Shown here in pieces: positions 44,059-53,021 of a stretch of 64,000 bases of DNA (the first letter of the stretch is position 1; each line of letters begins with the position of its first letter). The translations under genes were made by a program, and so were the position numbers. Below the pieces are notes generated by a model. It made no database searches. It saw nothing but the letters and a program-made list of their open reading frames with translations, and was not told where the DNA came from. The stretch lies in NCBI GenBank assembly GCA_018666775.1, contig JABIXC010000017.1, forward strand, positions 186,001 through 250,000. Reading direction: 5' to 3'. The DNA comes from Rhodospirillales bacterium. Its GTDB lineage: Bacteria > Pseudomonadota > Alphaproteobacteria > SMXQ01.

Positions 44059-45237
44059 ATGTCTGAAGCAATCGACATGGACAAAACGGCTACCGGCAGC
44101 GGGGCCTATGCATCATCGAATATCACCCATCTTTCAAAGATTGATGTGACGGGTGCGGGCCAGGTCAGCATTCAGGGGCAATACGCCTATCTTGGCTATA
44201 TGTATGGGCCAGAAGGCACGTCTATCGTTGATATTTCAGACCCTCGTGATCCCAAAATTATTTCGACCGTAATGTTGGAAAACGATCAATCCCATTCCCA
44301 CAAGGTGCGCGTCATTGATGACATCATGGTGGTCAACAGTGAATGGAAAGGCACCATCCGCGAAGGCTATGAAGATGGCGGTGTGCGCATCTATGACATT
44401 TCCGATAAAGCCAACCCAAAGCTGATCACCTTTTTGAAAACCTTTGGCAAGGGTGTGCATCGTTTTGATATGGATGAAAACTATCTGTATCTGTCGACCG
44501 AGGTTGAAGGCTTCACCGGCAATATTCTGGCCATTTATGATTTTAAAAATCCCGCCTCTCCGGATTTGGTGTCCCATTGGTGGATGCCGGGCCAAAACAC
44601 GGCCGGTGGTGAAACCCCACACCCCAAGGGTAAGGAACATCGCCTGCATCACGCCCTACGTTTCGAAGACGAACTTTATGCAGGCTTTTGGGGATCAGGT
44701 TTCGGCACCATTGATATCAGCGACATCACAAAGCCCAAAACAATGGCGACCTATGATGTGCATCCCCCGGCATTGGAACCCAGCCACACGTTGTTGCGTG
44801 TCCCCTTCCCCGTTGGCGGACGGAACATTGCATTGGCCACCGATGAAGAACGGACCAATCGCGGCGATGATGATGGCAAACCCCATGCACCGTTCTATGT
44901 TTTTGATGTAACCGATCGCTCTGAAATGAAACTGCTGAGCACCTATCATGTTGCTGAGGAAGCATCGCCCTACCATGGGGATGGGATTCGGTTTGGAGCG
45001 CATCAGTTGCGCGAAACCATTGATGATACGCTGGCTTATGTCACCTGGTTTGCGGCAGGGTTGCGCATCCTTGATTTTTCCGATCCGGAAAATATCACCG
45101 AAGCCGGGTTCTTCATCCCGCCGCCGGGTAAAAATCAGGCATCACCTTTGACCAATGATGTGCAAATGGATGATCGCGGCCTGATTTACACCACCGATAA
45201 AGCCCGTGGTTTTGACGTCATTGAAATGAAGCGATAG
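44059..45237 (+). CDS. LVIVD-repeat beta-propeller protein
   Basis: 392 residues without a signal peptide. The recurring pattern V-D-I-S-D-P-(R/x)-x-P-K is the LVIVD-type blade: TSIVDISDPRDPKII, VRIYDISDKANPKLI, ILAIYDFKNPASPDLV, FGTIDISDITKPKTM, FYVFDVTDRSEMKLL and LRILDFSDPENITEAG. That gives about six or seven blades. Conserved His residues (SHSHKVR, HRLHHALRF, RFGAHQLRET) could form a metal centre at the propeller axis, as in related selenium-binding-type or carotenoid-oxygenase-like propellers; this is inference. AGGGGG precedes the ATG. Its enzymatic role is unknown; context suggests a link to the carboxylate degradation cluster. Confidence 0.82.
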   Translation: MSEAIDMDKTATGSGAYASSNITHLSKIDVTGAGQVSIQGQYAYLGYMYGPEGTSIVDISDPRDPKIISTVMLENDQSHSHKVRVIDDIMVVNSEWKGTIREGYEDGGVRIYDISDKANPKLITFLKTFGKGVHRFDMDENYLYLSTEVEGFTGNILAIYDFKNPASPDLVSHWWMPGQNTAGGETPHPKGKEHRLHHALRFEDELYAGFWGSGFGTIDISDITKPKTMATYDVHPPALEPSHTLLRVPFPVGGRNIALATDEERTNRGDDDGKPHAPFYVFDVTDRSEMKLLSTYHVAEEASPYHGDGIRFGAHQLRETIDDTLAYVTWFAAGLRILDFSDPENITEAGFFIPPPGKNQASPLTNDVQMDDRGLIYTTDKARGFDVIEMKR

Positions 45238-45243
45238 ACGCAA

Positions 45244-46089
45244 TCAGCCGGGATTGACCGCGCTGATGACCCAGGAACTGGAATCCAGAACAATCCCTTC
45301 AGAGGTTTGATATTTGACCAGCTCTGCCTTGAATGCTGCATCAATTTCATCGTGGCGTTCAATGGCTTCATCACCGGCTTCGCGGTAAACCTCGCCTGCG
45401 GGGCCGACGGCCAACTGGAATGCAATGGCATCATCCAGTGAATTGCCAACCATCAAGGGCGCATCGACGCGCTTGAATTCGATATCGGTATAACCCGAGA
45501 CCTCAAGCTGTTTGGTGACCATTTCCTGATCGGCCATGGAAAATGGCCCCGGCCCGCAAGACCGCCCGTCATCACCGGGTGCGGGCAGGATTTTCAAGAT
45601 TATATCTTTGGGCAAACCAAGCCACGGGTTATCCGCAGCCGTGCGCCACACGATCATGGTCATAATGCCGCCCGGTTTCAGGCTGGCGCGCATGTTGCGC
45701 AGGCCAGCAACCGGGTTTTCAAAAAACTGCGTTCCAAACCGTGAAAAACAAAAATCATAATCAGAATCGAATTGATGACTTTGGGCATCGGCCACCTGAA
45801 ATTTAACATTGTCAGCCCCGGCTGCTTTGGCATCATCACTGGCAATATTGGTGAAGCCATCACAACAATCAATGCCCAGAACAGTCCCTTTTGGTCCGAC
45901 AATTGTGCCAAATTGTATGGCGGTGTCGCCAAAGCCGCAGCCAACATCCAAAACCTTGTCGCCGTCTTTGACACGAAGGGTGGGAAATATCTTTTCACTG
46001 TGATGGCTCAAACCACCAACGAGGATATGGCGGTATTTGACGAATTTTGGAACCAGAACTTCGTTCCAGAATGCGACAAATTCGGTCAT
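45244..46089 (-). CDS. Class I SAM-dependent methyltransferase
   Basis: About 281 residues from the ATG at 46089; the frame is open to 46314 but the upstream part reads as non-coding. Motif I is VLDVGCGFGDTAIQFG (about 46-61), followed by GIDCCDGF (motif II), VADAQSHQF and FCFSRFGTQFF as motif IV. The C-terminal part (DNPWLGLPKDIILKIL, GPGPFSMADQEMV) resembles UbiE/Coq5-like small-molecule methyltransferases. AGGA directly abuts the ATG, so a slightly earlier, non-ATG start is possible. It is convergent with the LVIVD gene (6-base gap) and divergent from the MFS gene. Substrate unknown. Confidence 0.85.
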   Translation of the reverse strand: MTEFVAFWNEVLVPKFVKYRHILVGGLSHHSEKIFPTLRVKDGDKVLDVGCGFGDTAIQFGTIVGPKGTVLGIDCCDGFTNIASDDAKAAGADNVKFQVADAQSHQFDSDYDFCFSRFGTQFFENPVAGLRNMRASLKPGGIMTMIVWRTAADNPWLGLPKDIILKILPAPGDDGRSCGPGPFSMADQEMVTKQLEVSGYTDIEFKRVDAPLMVGNSLDDAIAFQLAVGPAGEVYREAGDEAIERHDEIDAAFKAELVKYQTSEGIVLDSSSWVISAVNPG

Positions 46090-46256
46090 TTCCTGTGTTT
46101 CTTCAGATGCGCTTATGATGTGATTCCCCCGGTTTTTCTGGTTCTTGTGAGGCAATTTTAGCAGATTGATAAAAAGCTTCAAAGTCAGACTTTTGGTGCA
46201 TTTTTTTGCCCACATTTGGCCGATAAACGCATATTGTATCCATCCCCGCCCAAACA

Positions 46257-47540
46257 ATGGGCAATATTTATCCCTTAAGGGCTTCCAACTTGCGTTCCAC
46301 CGAAGAAAAGCCAATTCCAGGCCGCATTCAAGCCATGGTTTATGCCGTAGCTTTCTTTGCGGGCAGCCAGTTTCCGATGATTTCAGTGATTATGCCGCTT
46401 TGGGCACTGGAACTGAATGCATCCCCCATTCTGATTGGGTTGATTATTTCCAGCCGCCAAATCCTGGTGGTGGCTTTTTCCATACACTCTGGCGCCTTGT
46501 TGGACCGATTTGGGCCACGCGGCGTGATTGTGGTTATGGGTGCCATCAGTGCGGTGCTGCTTTCATTCTATCCTGCCTTTCCCATGATCTGGGCCGCCAT
46601 CTTGTTGCAGATGATTTCAGGGTATGCCGAAACAACCAACTGGATCGGTGCCCAGATGCTGGTTGGGCATCTTTTGGGTGGCAAACCCGTTTATGCTGGG
46701 CGCATGACCGCATCAACCCGTCTGGGTGGATTCTGTGCGCCGGTTTTGGTTGGGTTCTCGTGGGAACTCTTTGGGCCAGTCGCCGGGTTCGGGTTTGCCG
46801 GTCTTTGGGTGGCCGCAGGTGTTGTTTTAGCGTGGTTCTTGCCCAACAAGCCGTTTCATGCGTCTGATAAGGCGGATGCAACCCCGGACCTAGAAGCCAT
46901 TGAAGAAGCCAAACACAAAGCCAGCATCCTTCCAAAAATGTCTGATTACGTCACCACCTTGCGGCTTTTGCTGCTGCCTGCGGTGGCACTGGTGATATGT
47001 GCCACGTTTATGCGCCAAGCCGGTTCCGGGGTTCAATCTTCATTTTATGGGGTATGGCTGAAAGAGATCGGATTTACCGCAGGCACCATTGGGCTTTTGA
47101 TTGGCATGAGCAATGGTGTCTCTGCGGTGGCGGCCCTTACGATTGGGCCATTGACGCGGGTTTTTGCCCCCCACAAATTGTTGATCGCCATGACGATGTT
47201 GGCCGTAGTCGCTATCGCCGTTACCCCGTTGCTGGCAACATTTTGGATGCTGTCGATCGCCATTTGCTTCCGTGGCATTGGCCAGGGTTTGAATTTCCCA
47301 TTGATGCTCAGCATTGCCCTTCAGGCGGTTTCCCCCAATGTTCAGGGGCGTGTTGTTGCCATGCGCACCCTATTCAACAAATTTGGCGGTGCTTTGGTTC
47401 CCCTCTTCATGGGGGCAATGGCCGAATTTATCGGGATTGAAAATTCGTTTTACGTGATGGGCGTGATTGGTGTTGTCGCGCTTTCAGGCCTTGGAATTTG
47501 GACTGGGCGCTCCCCTGCTTTTGCCAAAGGTGCGACATAA
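46257..47540 (+). CDS. MFS transporter
   Basis: 427 residues with 12 predicted membrane spans in two six-helix halves separated by a charged loop (about residues 198-225, with DKADATPDLEAIEEAKHKA). The motif between spans 2 and 3 is LLDRFGPRGVIVVMG, a variant of the MFS A-motif GxLxDRxGRR. The second half opens with LRLLLLPAVALVICATFM. The transported substrate is unknown; it may import or export an intermediate of the neighbouring degradation genes. No clear ribosome site precedes the ATG at 46257; a TTG near 46290, after AAGGGC, is an alternative start. Confidence 0.88.
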   Translation: MGNIYPLRASNLRSTEEKPIPGRIQAMVYAVAFFAGSQFPMISVIMPLWALELNASPILIGLIISSRQILVVAFSIHSGALLDRFGPRGVIVVMGAISAVLLSFYPAFPMIWAAILLQMISGYAETTNWIGAQMLVGHLLGGKPVYAGRMTASTRLGGFCAPVLVGFSWELFGPVAGFGFAGLWVAAGVVLAWFLPNKPFHASDKADATPDLEAIEEAKHKASILPKMSDYVTTLRLLLLPAVALVICATFMRQAGSGVQSSFYGVWLKEIGFTAGTIGLLIGMSNGVSAVAALTIGPLTRVFAPHKLLIAMTMLAVVAIAVTPLLATFWMLSIAICFRGIGQGLNFPLMLSIALQAVSPNVQGRVVAMRTLFNKFGGALVPLFMGAMAEFIGIENSFYVMGVIGVVALSGLGIWTGRSPAFAKGAT

Positions 47541-47546
47541 CATCCT

Positions 47547-48674
47547 TTACGGTTTGATGAAGGGGTCCATTTTTGGGGTGATGCCGCTTTTTGCCAGCGC
47601 TTCGGTATAAATTTTGTGAATGCGCGGGTTTTGATCTTCGTATTCGATCTGGTTGCCGCCTTGTTTCACATCCTTATCGATGCCTTGGTAAATTTTCCAC
47701 ATATTCTGGGTAAAGGGATAGCGCACGCTTCCATGCCCGATAGCAAGATAGCGAACAGGGTCAGTCCCTGTGTTGAAATGTTGGTGGAACATCATGTCAG
47801 GGGGAGCAAAGACCCAGCCATGGCTCCAGTCAACGCGCGTAAAATCATCTTCGCCTTCATACCAAAGTAGTGAATAGCCATCCCCTGCCACACAATAGAC
47901 ATGGACATCGGGGCCATGACGGTGGGCTTTTTTATAGGTCCCTACTGGCATTTCAGAAATATGGGCATGCAAAATACCATCGGCCAAAATCAATTGGATG
48001 TGTGATCCACCCGCACCACGGGCGGCCCATTTTTCGAGTTGCAGGTCGGTGCTATCTGGAATGAAATTGGTTTCCCACATGTGTTTTCCAGCGCGCACGG
48101 GCACAAAATCGCCGTCACCCGTGAAATGGCTTGATGCGCCCTCTCTCTCTGGAAAAGGAACGGGATTATCAAACACAAAACTTTCGCTGTGAAACAGGTT
48201 CAAAACGGCAGGCAGATTGGACGACACGGCAATCCTTGCCGGTTCACGGCCTGAGCCATTGAAATGTTGATAGGTCGCGTTCAGAGGTGGCGCAAAGACG
48301 CTGTTGGGGCCCCATTCAAAATTGTGCTGTTTGCCGGCACTATCGGTGACCGTTGTGGAACCGTGACCTGAAAGCACATAAACCGCTTCTTCGTAAAGAT
48401 GCTTGATGGGGGTTGAAGACCCGCCCGCAGGGATTTCAAGGACAAAGACGGTCATGAAATCGCCGCGTCCTTTTACATGGGCGATGCAGCCATTAAGCCC
48501 GAACCTTGGCCATGGACGGGTTTCCAGGGCCTGGAGGTCAAAACCAAAATCCTCATAAATGGGAACCCCTTCCTGTTTGCTCCAGTCAAGATAGGGATCG
48601 ACCATAAATTTACCCTCAGGGGGGGCTGTTTCCTCTGTCCCTACTCTGGGAGGCGTCGGTGGTGAATTCGTCAT
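47547..48674 (-). CDS. Double-cupin protein
   Basis: 375 residues from the ATG at 48674, which follows GAGGAAGA and starts 4 bases after the stop of the upstream gene. Two cupin barrels are visible. The first contains GGSSTPIKHLYEEAVYVLSGHGST, with a downstream His in TYQHFNGSG. The second contains GTYKKAHRHGPDVHVYCVAGDGYS with FHQHFN as its second motif. The His and Glu sets suit one metal ion per barrel, as in gentisate or hydroxynaphthoate dioxygenase-like bicupins, but the reaction cannot be assigned. It is tail-to-tail with the MFS gene (6-base gap). Confidence 0.85.
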   Translation of the reverse strand: MTNSPPTPPRVGTEETAPPEGKFMVDPYLDWSKQEGVPIYEDFGFDLQALETRPWPRFGLNGCIAHVKGRGDFMTVFVLEIPAGGSSTPIKHLYEEAVYVLSGHGSTTVTDSAGKQHNFEWGPNSVFAPPLNATYQHFNGSGREPARIAVSSNLPAVLNLFHSESFVFDNPVPFPEREGASSHFTGDGDFVPVRAGKHMWETNFIPDSTDLQLEKWAARGAGGSHIQLILADGILHAHISEMPVGTYKKAHRHGPDVHVYCVAGDGYSLLWYEGEDDFTRVDWSHGWVFAPPDMMFHQHFNTGTDPVRYLAIGHGSVRYPFTQNMWKIYQGIDKDVKQGGNQIEYEDQNPRIHKIYTEALAKSGITPKMDPFIKP

Positions 48675-48678
48675 TGGG

Positions 48679-51036
48679 CTATTCTTCCTCGCTGGTTTTC
48701 TTTTTCTTCTTCTTTTCATCATCATCATCGAGGATTGAAAATATGCTGCCAAGGGTCGTTGGTGGTGGTTCGTCCGATGTTGATGGTTCTGTGTTTGTAA
48801 AGTCAGTTCCGGTTTCAATGTCTTTAAATTCGGGTTCGTCTTCCGTTTGAATGGGTTCCTCTGCCTCAACCTTTTTGGGCTTGGGTGCTTTTTTTACAAC
48901 CGTGTTCGCTTTGATGGAAACCTTTATTTTTTTCGGCTCTTCTGTTTTGGGTTCTTCTTTTGGCGGCGTTTTCAACCCAGAGATGGCGCGCTTCAGGAAA
49001 TCCGGTTTTTTTGGTGGCCGTGGCGGGGCTTTTCGTTTTGCTGGCGGACCCAGGGCTTTCCATGGTGCCAGTGCGCCGGTTTTGCTGACTTTGAATAAAA
49101 GGAAATCACGCCCCCCATTGCCCGTGGAATCCGTGGCGCCGGTGATGATAAAGCCACCATCACTGGTTTCCAGCCCGGCAGTGGCAAGATCAAAACCATC
49201 ATGGCCGTAAACGCGTTGCCATTTTTGTTTGCCAGAGAAATCGATTGCCAGAAGAAGGATATCGGTATTTTTGCGATTTCCCCATCCCTGAAAGCCAAGA
49301 ACAAGATGCCCGCCCTTACGGGCGATGATGGCGGCAACGGATGCAAAGGGCTTTTTGGTTTTACATGCGAAATTTTGGACCGCAGAAATTTTTTCTGCAT
49401 TTGGAGGGGTGGCGCTTTTGGAAAAGCTTTCCCGCAAGACGCGTTTAGCATGGGCCGAACAAAATTCTTTGGCCTTAACGGGTGCCGGGTTTTTCGCAAC
49501 CCGTGATCGCCGCCATTGAAGGTTGCCCTGTTTGTCCAGTTTTAAAATCAGCAGTCTGTTTCCCTCGTGCCCTGCGGCAACGATGCCGCCGTCTGGCGCT
49601 GCGGATACCGTCGAAATCCGCAGGCTTCCGGCACCTGTGGCTTTTATGCGTTTGGACCATTTTTCTTTACCCTTCGCATCAATGCGAAGGATATAGCCAT
49701 CCGTTCGGGTGGCGCGGGCACTGCTGCGTGCGATGCCAACTAAAATGACATCATCATTGCCAAGAACGGTTGCGTCGGTAATTTCATGCCAACGCGGCGC
49801 TCGGTCATGGCCGTAAACATCCTTGCGAATGGTTTTGCCATCAGGCGTGATGCGCAGAACAAAGGGAAGCCTTGGGCCTGGTGCCCTTTTCTTCGCGGCT
49901 TCTTTTTTCTTCGGCGATTGCTTGGTGCCACCGATGATCTCTGTGCCAATGGTCAGGATGTTGCCAGCATTCGTCCGGCGCACGATGCCTCCCGCGCCAT
50001 CATCGGATTTTGCAAAGGCAGTGATCCACGGTTTTCCTTCATGATTGTTAACCGGCCTTCCCTTGGCATCTGTGCGCAGCGCAATCTGGAACCCTTTGTG
50101 GATGCCACCCAGAAGAAAGCCATCAGCACTGGTTTTGTCCTTGGAAATTATCTCTGCAGATCGGAGTGAGCCATCTTTGGATGGCCCGCCAAGGGGGCTG
50201 AACCATGCCATACGCCCTTTTGGGTCCACCCCGGTAAGCCAGGGGATATGCCCGCCGATTTTGGGTTTCTTCTTATTTTTATCATTTTTATCTGTTTTTG
50301 CGGCCTCTTTTTCAGGGCTGCTTCCGCGCTGATATGCCCCGGCAATAACAAACCCGCCTTTGGCATCTCGTGCCAGTGCCCAGGCAATGTCATCTTTGGC
50401 TCCGCCAAGTGTTTTGACGGCCCCTAGCCAAAGGTTGCGGGAATCGATGTTCTTTTCATAGGCCCCTAGGGCTTTGCCCCATAGAACCTGCATTTTTTTC
50501 AACGTGCCTTTTTGGGCGGCTGTTTGCGTGCGTTTGCTTTCCAGTGCGACAAACAAGGCAATGGCCGCTTTGTAATGGGCACCCTTGCGCCCGGCCGTGT
50601 TGAGGTAATCAACCAAAGGAACGCGTGCTTTTTTCCATTGTTTGGTCTGGAAATAGGCATGCCCTTCCTGGAACTTGAGTGTGTCTCCCAAAGGCAGTCC
50701 GGTTTCCCGCAATTTTGATATGAATGCGATGACGTTATGGTGATTGTTGTCAGCAATGGCCTTGTCCAACTGATGCTTAAGGACATCAAATTGTACTTCA
50801 GGTCTAAGCCCGCCCGGATTAACGGCGGGTTTTTCATTCTGTTCAATGTCTTGCGCAACATCTGTAATGTCTGGCTTGGGGACTTGCCCGATGGCAGAAT
50901 TAGGCCATGCCATCTGCAAGGCCAAAGCGATAACAATGATTGAGCTGAGCTGAGCCCCTGCTCCACTGACCTTGATTTCAGAATTTGGCACGCGGGAAAT
51001 CCCTATAATACTGAGCTGAGGCCCAGATTGAATCAT
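48679..51036 (-). CDS. Large secreted or anchored repeat protein with beta-propeller-like blades and a charged C-terminal tail
   Basis: 785 residues from the ATG at 51036 (start uncertain). A hydrophobic stretch at about 30-46 (SSIIVIALALQMAW) may be a signal or anchor. Residues 80-200 are helical and TPR-like (EGHAYFQTKQWKKARVPL). From about 215 to 620 the motif (D/K)GG(F/I/H)(V/I)(I/L/A)(A/T)G recurs (AKGGFVIAGAY, PDGGIVAAGHEG, KGGHLVLGFQG, DGGFIITGATD), as in periplasmic propellers of the delta-60 or PQQ-like type. The last 140 residues are low-complexity Pro/Lys/Glu, ending in a DDDD run and six lysines with TSEEE. Function unknown. The double-cupin gene starts 4 bases downstream. Confidence 0.75.
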   Translation of the reverse strand: MIQSGPQLSIIGISRVPNSEIKVSGAGAQLSSIIVIALALQMAWPNSAIGQVPKPDITDVAQDIEQNEKPAVNPGGLRPEVQFDVLKHQLDKAIADNNHHNVIAFISKLRETGLPLGDTLKFQEGHAYFQTKQWKKARVPLVDYLNTAGRKGAHYKAAIALFVALESKRTQTAAQKGTLKKMQVLWGKALGAYEKNIDSRNLWLGAVKTLGGAKDDIAWALARDAKGGFVIAGAYQRGSSPEKEAAKTDKNDKNKKKPKIGGHIPWLTGVDPKGRMAWFSPLGGPSKDGSLRSAEIISKDKTSADGFLLGGIHKGFQIALRTDAKGRPVNNHEGKPWITAFAKSDDGAGGIVRRTNAGNILTIGTEIIGGTKQSPKKKEAAKKRAPGPRLPFVLRITPDGKTIRKDVYGHDRAPRWHEITDATVLGNDDVILVGIARSSARATRTDGYILRIDAKGKEKWSKRIKATGAGSLRISTVSAAPDGGIVAAGHEGNRLLILKLDKQGNLQWRRSRVAKNPAPVKAKEFCSAHAKRVLRESFSKSATPPNAEKISAVQNFACKTKKPFASVAAIIARKGGHLVLGFQGWGNRKNTDILLLAIDFSGKQKWQRVYGHDGFDLATAGLETSDGGFIITGATDSTGNGGRDFLLFKVSKTGALAPWKALGPPAKRKAPPRPPKKPDFLKRAISGLKTPPKEEPKTEEPKKIKVSIKANTVVKKAPKPKKVEAEEPIQTEDEPEFKDIETGTDFTNTEPSTSDEPPPTTLGSIFSILDDDDEKKKKKKTSEEE

Positions 51037-51090
51037 GATACGGGCTGCCTGGGAAGCCCCCTTAAGCTTTTAAGGTGTAGGATATATCTC

Positions 51091-51546
51091 ATGATTTCAA
51101 GAGATGATCTACCCATTGGCCCCGGTGCCTATGCATTGGCAATAAAGATAGAGACCCCTGTGTCTCTGCTTTTGCCCAGCATGCCATCCATTAAGATTCC
51201 GCCTGGATGCCATATTTATTGTGGCAGTGCCCGAGGGCCGGGCGGCATTCGGGCAAGGGTTGGGCGACATTTGATGCATGAAAAAAAAGTGCGCTGGCAC
51301 GTTGACCAGCTAACAATCCCCGGTGAAATCATTGCTGTGCTGGTGGCAGCTCACAGCTCGCATAGCAATGACCAAACGGAATGTGACCTTTTGGAACGGG
51401 TTTTGGCATGTGTCGGGAGCAAAATTCCCGTTTCAGGTTTTGGCAGCAGCGATTGTAAAATATGTCCAGCCCACCTTGTTACTTTGGCGCCGGATACTTC
51501 GCTTGCGGGCATCATGATGGCAAATGAAGTGTTGCTTGGAGGATAA
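51091..51546 (+). CDS. DUF123 / GIY-YIG-like protein
   Basis: 151 residues from the ATG at 51091, chosen over a frame start at 51028 because the fold begins at GPGAYALAIKI and AAGGTGTAGGA lies upstream. Typical segments are IPPGCHIYCGSARGPGGIRARVGRHL, the GIY-YIG-like core with the second Y in HIYCGSA, then KVRWHVDQL and a Cys-rich region (TECDLLERVLAC, SSDCKICPAHL). DUF123 proteins are related to Uri-type endonucleases. The gene stands alone, convergent with the pentapeptide-repeat gene (7-base gap) and divergent from the large repeat protein. Confidence 0.8.
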   Translation: MISRDDLPIGPGAYALAIKIETPVSLLLPSMPSIKIPPGCHIYCGSARGPGGIRARVGRHLMHEKKVRWHVDQLTIPGEIIAVLVAAHSSHSNDQTECDLLERVLACVGSKIPVSGFGSSDCKICPAHLVTLAPDTSLAGIMMANEVLLGG

Positions 51547-51553
51547 GCAGGTG

Positions 51554-52789
51554 TCAGTCGGTGATGGCCTGATCGATGTTGCTGCTTTCGGTGTCGGCGG
51601 CCTCCATATCTGCTTCAGACAAGTCCGCTCCAACAAGATCAGCGCCATTAAGATTGGCTTCTTTTAAATTGGCGTAGCTGAGGTCCGCATAACGGAGATT
51701 TGCCTCTTCCAAATTAACGGCCCACATGCGCGACGTTTCACCATCACCGGGTTGCCAGATGGTGGCTGGGCCAAGATTGGCACGGCGCAGGCTGGCCCGT
51801 TGCAGGTTGGCACCCTTTAAATTGGCCCCCATAAGATCGGCCATAAATAGATCGGCATTGGAAATATCTGCACCTGAAAGATCGGTGAGCAGAAAATGGC
51901 AGTATGAAAGTATGGCACCGCTGAGGTTTGCCCTGGAAAGATTGGCGCCATTAAAATTCAGGCGTTTGAAATCGGCATTATGCAGGTCCAGCCCATGCAG
52001 GTCTGCGCGATGGCCTTGTTGGCCGTTGCTGTTGATCCATTCTTCGTGGTCTTTCAGAATTGCTTGAATATCGGCAGGCAAGTCTTCAAGTTTTCTACGC
52101 TGAACAGTGTCATCTAAATTAATGCCGGAGAAATGAGCGGCCATCTGGTCTGGATCATCAACCTGTGCACCGCTTAAATCAGCACCTTCAAAAATAGCAT
52201 TGGCAAGATTGGCCCCACTTAGATTCGCCCCGGCTAGATTTGCGCCAGAAAAATCAGCATCGGACAGATCCGCATCTGCAAGATTGGCCTCTTGTAGATC
52301 GGCTTCGATCATTTCTACGTTGGAAAAATTCGCACCCTTTGCAGACATTGAACCCATTTTCGCTTCAGACAGATTCGCATTGTTCAATTTTGCCCCATCA
52401 AGACGGGCGAACGTCAGGTCGGTTCTGGGGTCTGTGCTTTCATTTTCAAGAAATTTCCCTGCACGAAGGTCCGCATCCATCAGGTTTGCATCCGTTAGCT
52501 TGGCCCCATGAAGGTTTGCCCCTTTCAGGTCTGATCGTTCCAGATTGGCCCGTGACAGATTGCAAAATTGAAAATCTGCCCTGAATAGATCAGCATTGGA
52601 TATATCCGCATTGCTCAGGATAGATCGATTGAAATTGGCTGCAGCGCCGATAATTTTCTGAAGATTTACACTATTAAGATCAAGACCGGATATATCCGCA
52701 CCTGATAAATCAGCACGAATGCCTTCAGGCTTTCCCAAAAGAAAGTCTGCGTGACTGCTTAGTGTTTGGGCTAATCCCCCCAAGGCCAT
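51554..52789 (-). CDS. Pentapeptide-repeat protein
   Basis: 411 residues made almost entirely of A(D/N)LxX repeats. A run spans about residues 26-205 and a second about 265-400, separated by a non-repeat helix-rich segment (about 210-260, DDTVQRRKLEDLPADIQAILKD). Each run would form a right-handed quadrilateral beta-helix. Known members mimic DNA and shield gyrase from quinolones, but most have no assigned function, and I see no reason to choose. There is no signal peptide. GGAG lies about 10 bases before the ATG. The AT-rich 230-base gap upstream, shared with the divergent DsbA-like gene, contains a 14-base direct repeat. Confidence 0.9.
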   Translation of the reverse strand: MALGGLAQTLSSHADFLLGKPEGIRADLSGADISGLDLNSVNLQKIIGAAANFNRSILSNADISNADLFRADFQFCNLSRANLERSDLKGANLHGAKLTDANLMDADLRAGKFLENESTDPRTDLTFARLDGAKLNNANLSEAKMGSMSAKGANFSNVEMIEADLQEANLADADLSDADFSGANLAGANLSGANLANAIFEGADLSGAQVDDPDQMAAHFSGINLDDTVQRRKLEDLPADIQAILKDHEEWINSNGQQGHRADLHGLDLHNADFKRLNFNGANLSRANLSGAILSYCHFLLTDLSGADISNADLFMADLMGANLKGANLQRASLRRANLGPATIWQPGDGETSRMWAVNLEEANLRYADLSYANLKEANLNGADLVGADLSEADMEAADTESSNIDQAITD

Positions 52790-52943
52790 TTTTTTCGAAC
52801 TCCTTACAAAATGCTATCTACTGAATACGGTTTCGGATATTAAAACTGCCCCTAAATGAGGCTTGATTCCTTAATGCAGCCTTTATATTCGATACAGTTT
52901 TATATAATTCATTATAAATATATAATTAAGGAAGATATTTTTT

Positions 52944-52971
52944 ATAGATGATTTTCTATAGATGATTTTCT
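52944..52971. repeat. 14-base tandem direct repeat in a divergent promoter region
   Basis: ATAGATGATTTTCT occurs twice back to back (52944-52957 and 52958-52971), between the divergent pentapeptide and DsbA-like genes, about 50 bases before the latter's start. The surrounding stretch (about 52880-52950) is strongly A+T-rich. Confidence 0.85.
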
Positions 52972-53021
52972 AGTGTGATCAGGTATCAAGAAAGCGCGCC
53001 TTTTTTAACCTGAGATCAGCC

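Noticed and set aside
50943-51020. CTGAGCTGAG repeats near the start of the large repeat protein
   Set aside because: Short, irregular, and partly within the coding region; no sign of function.
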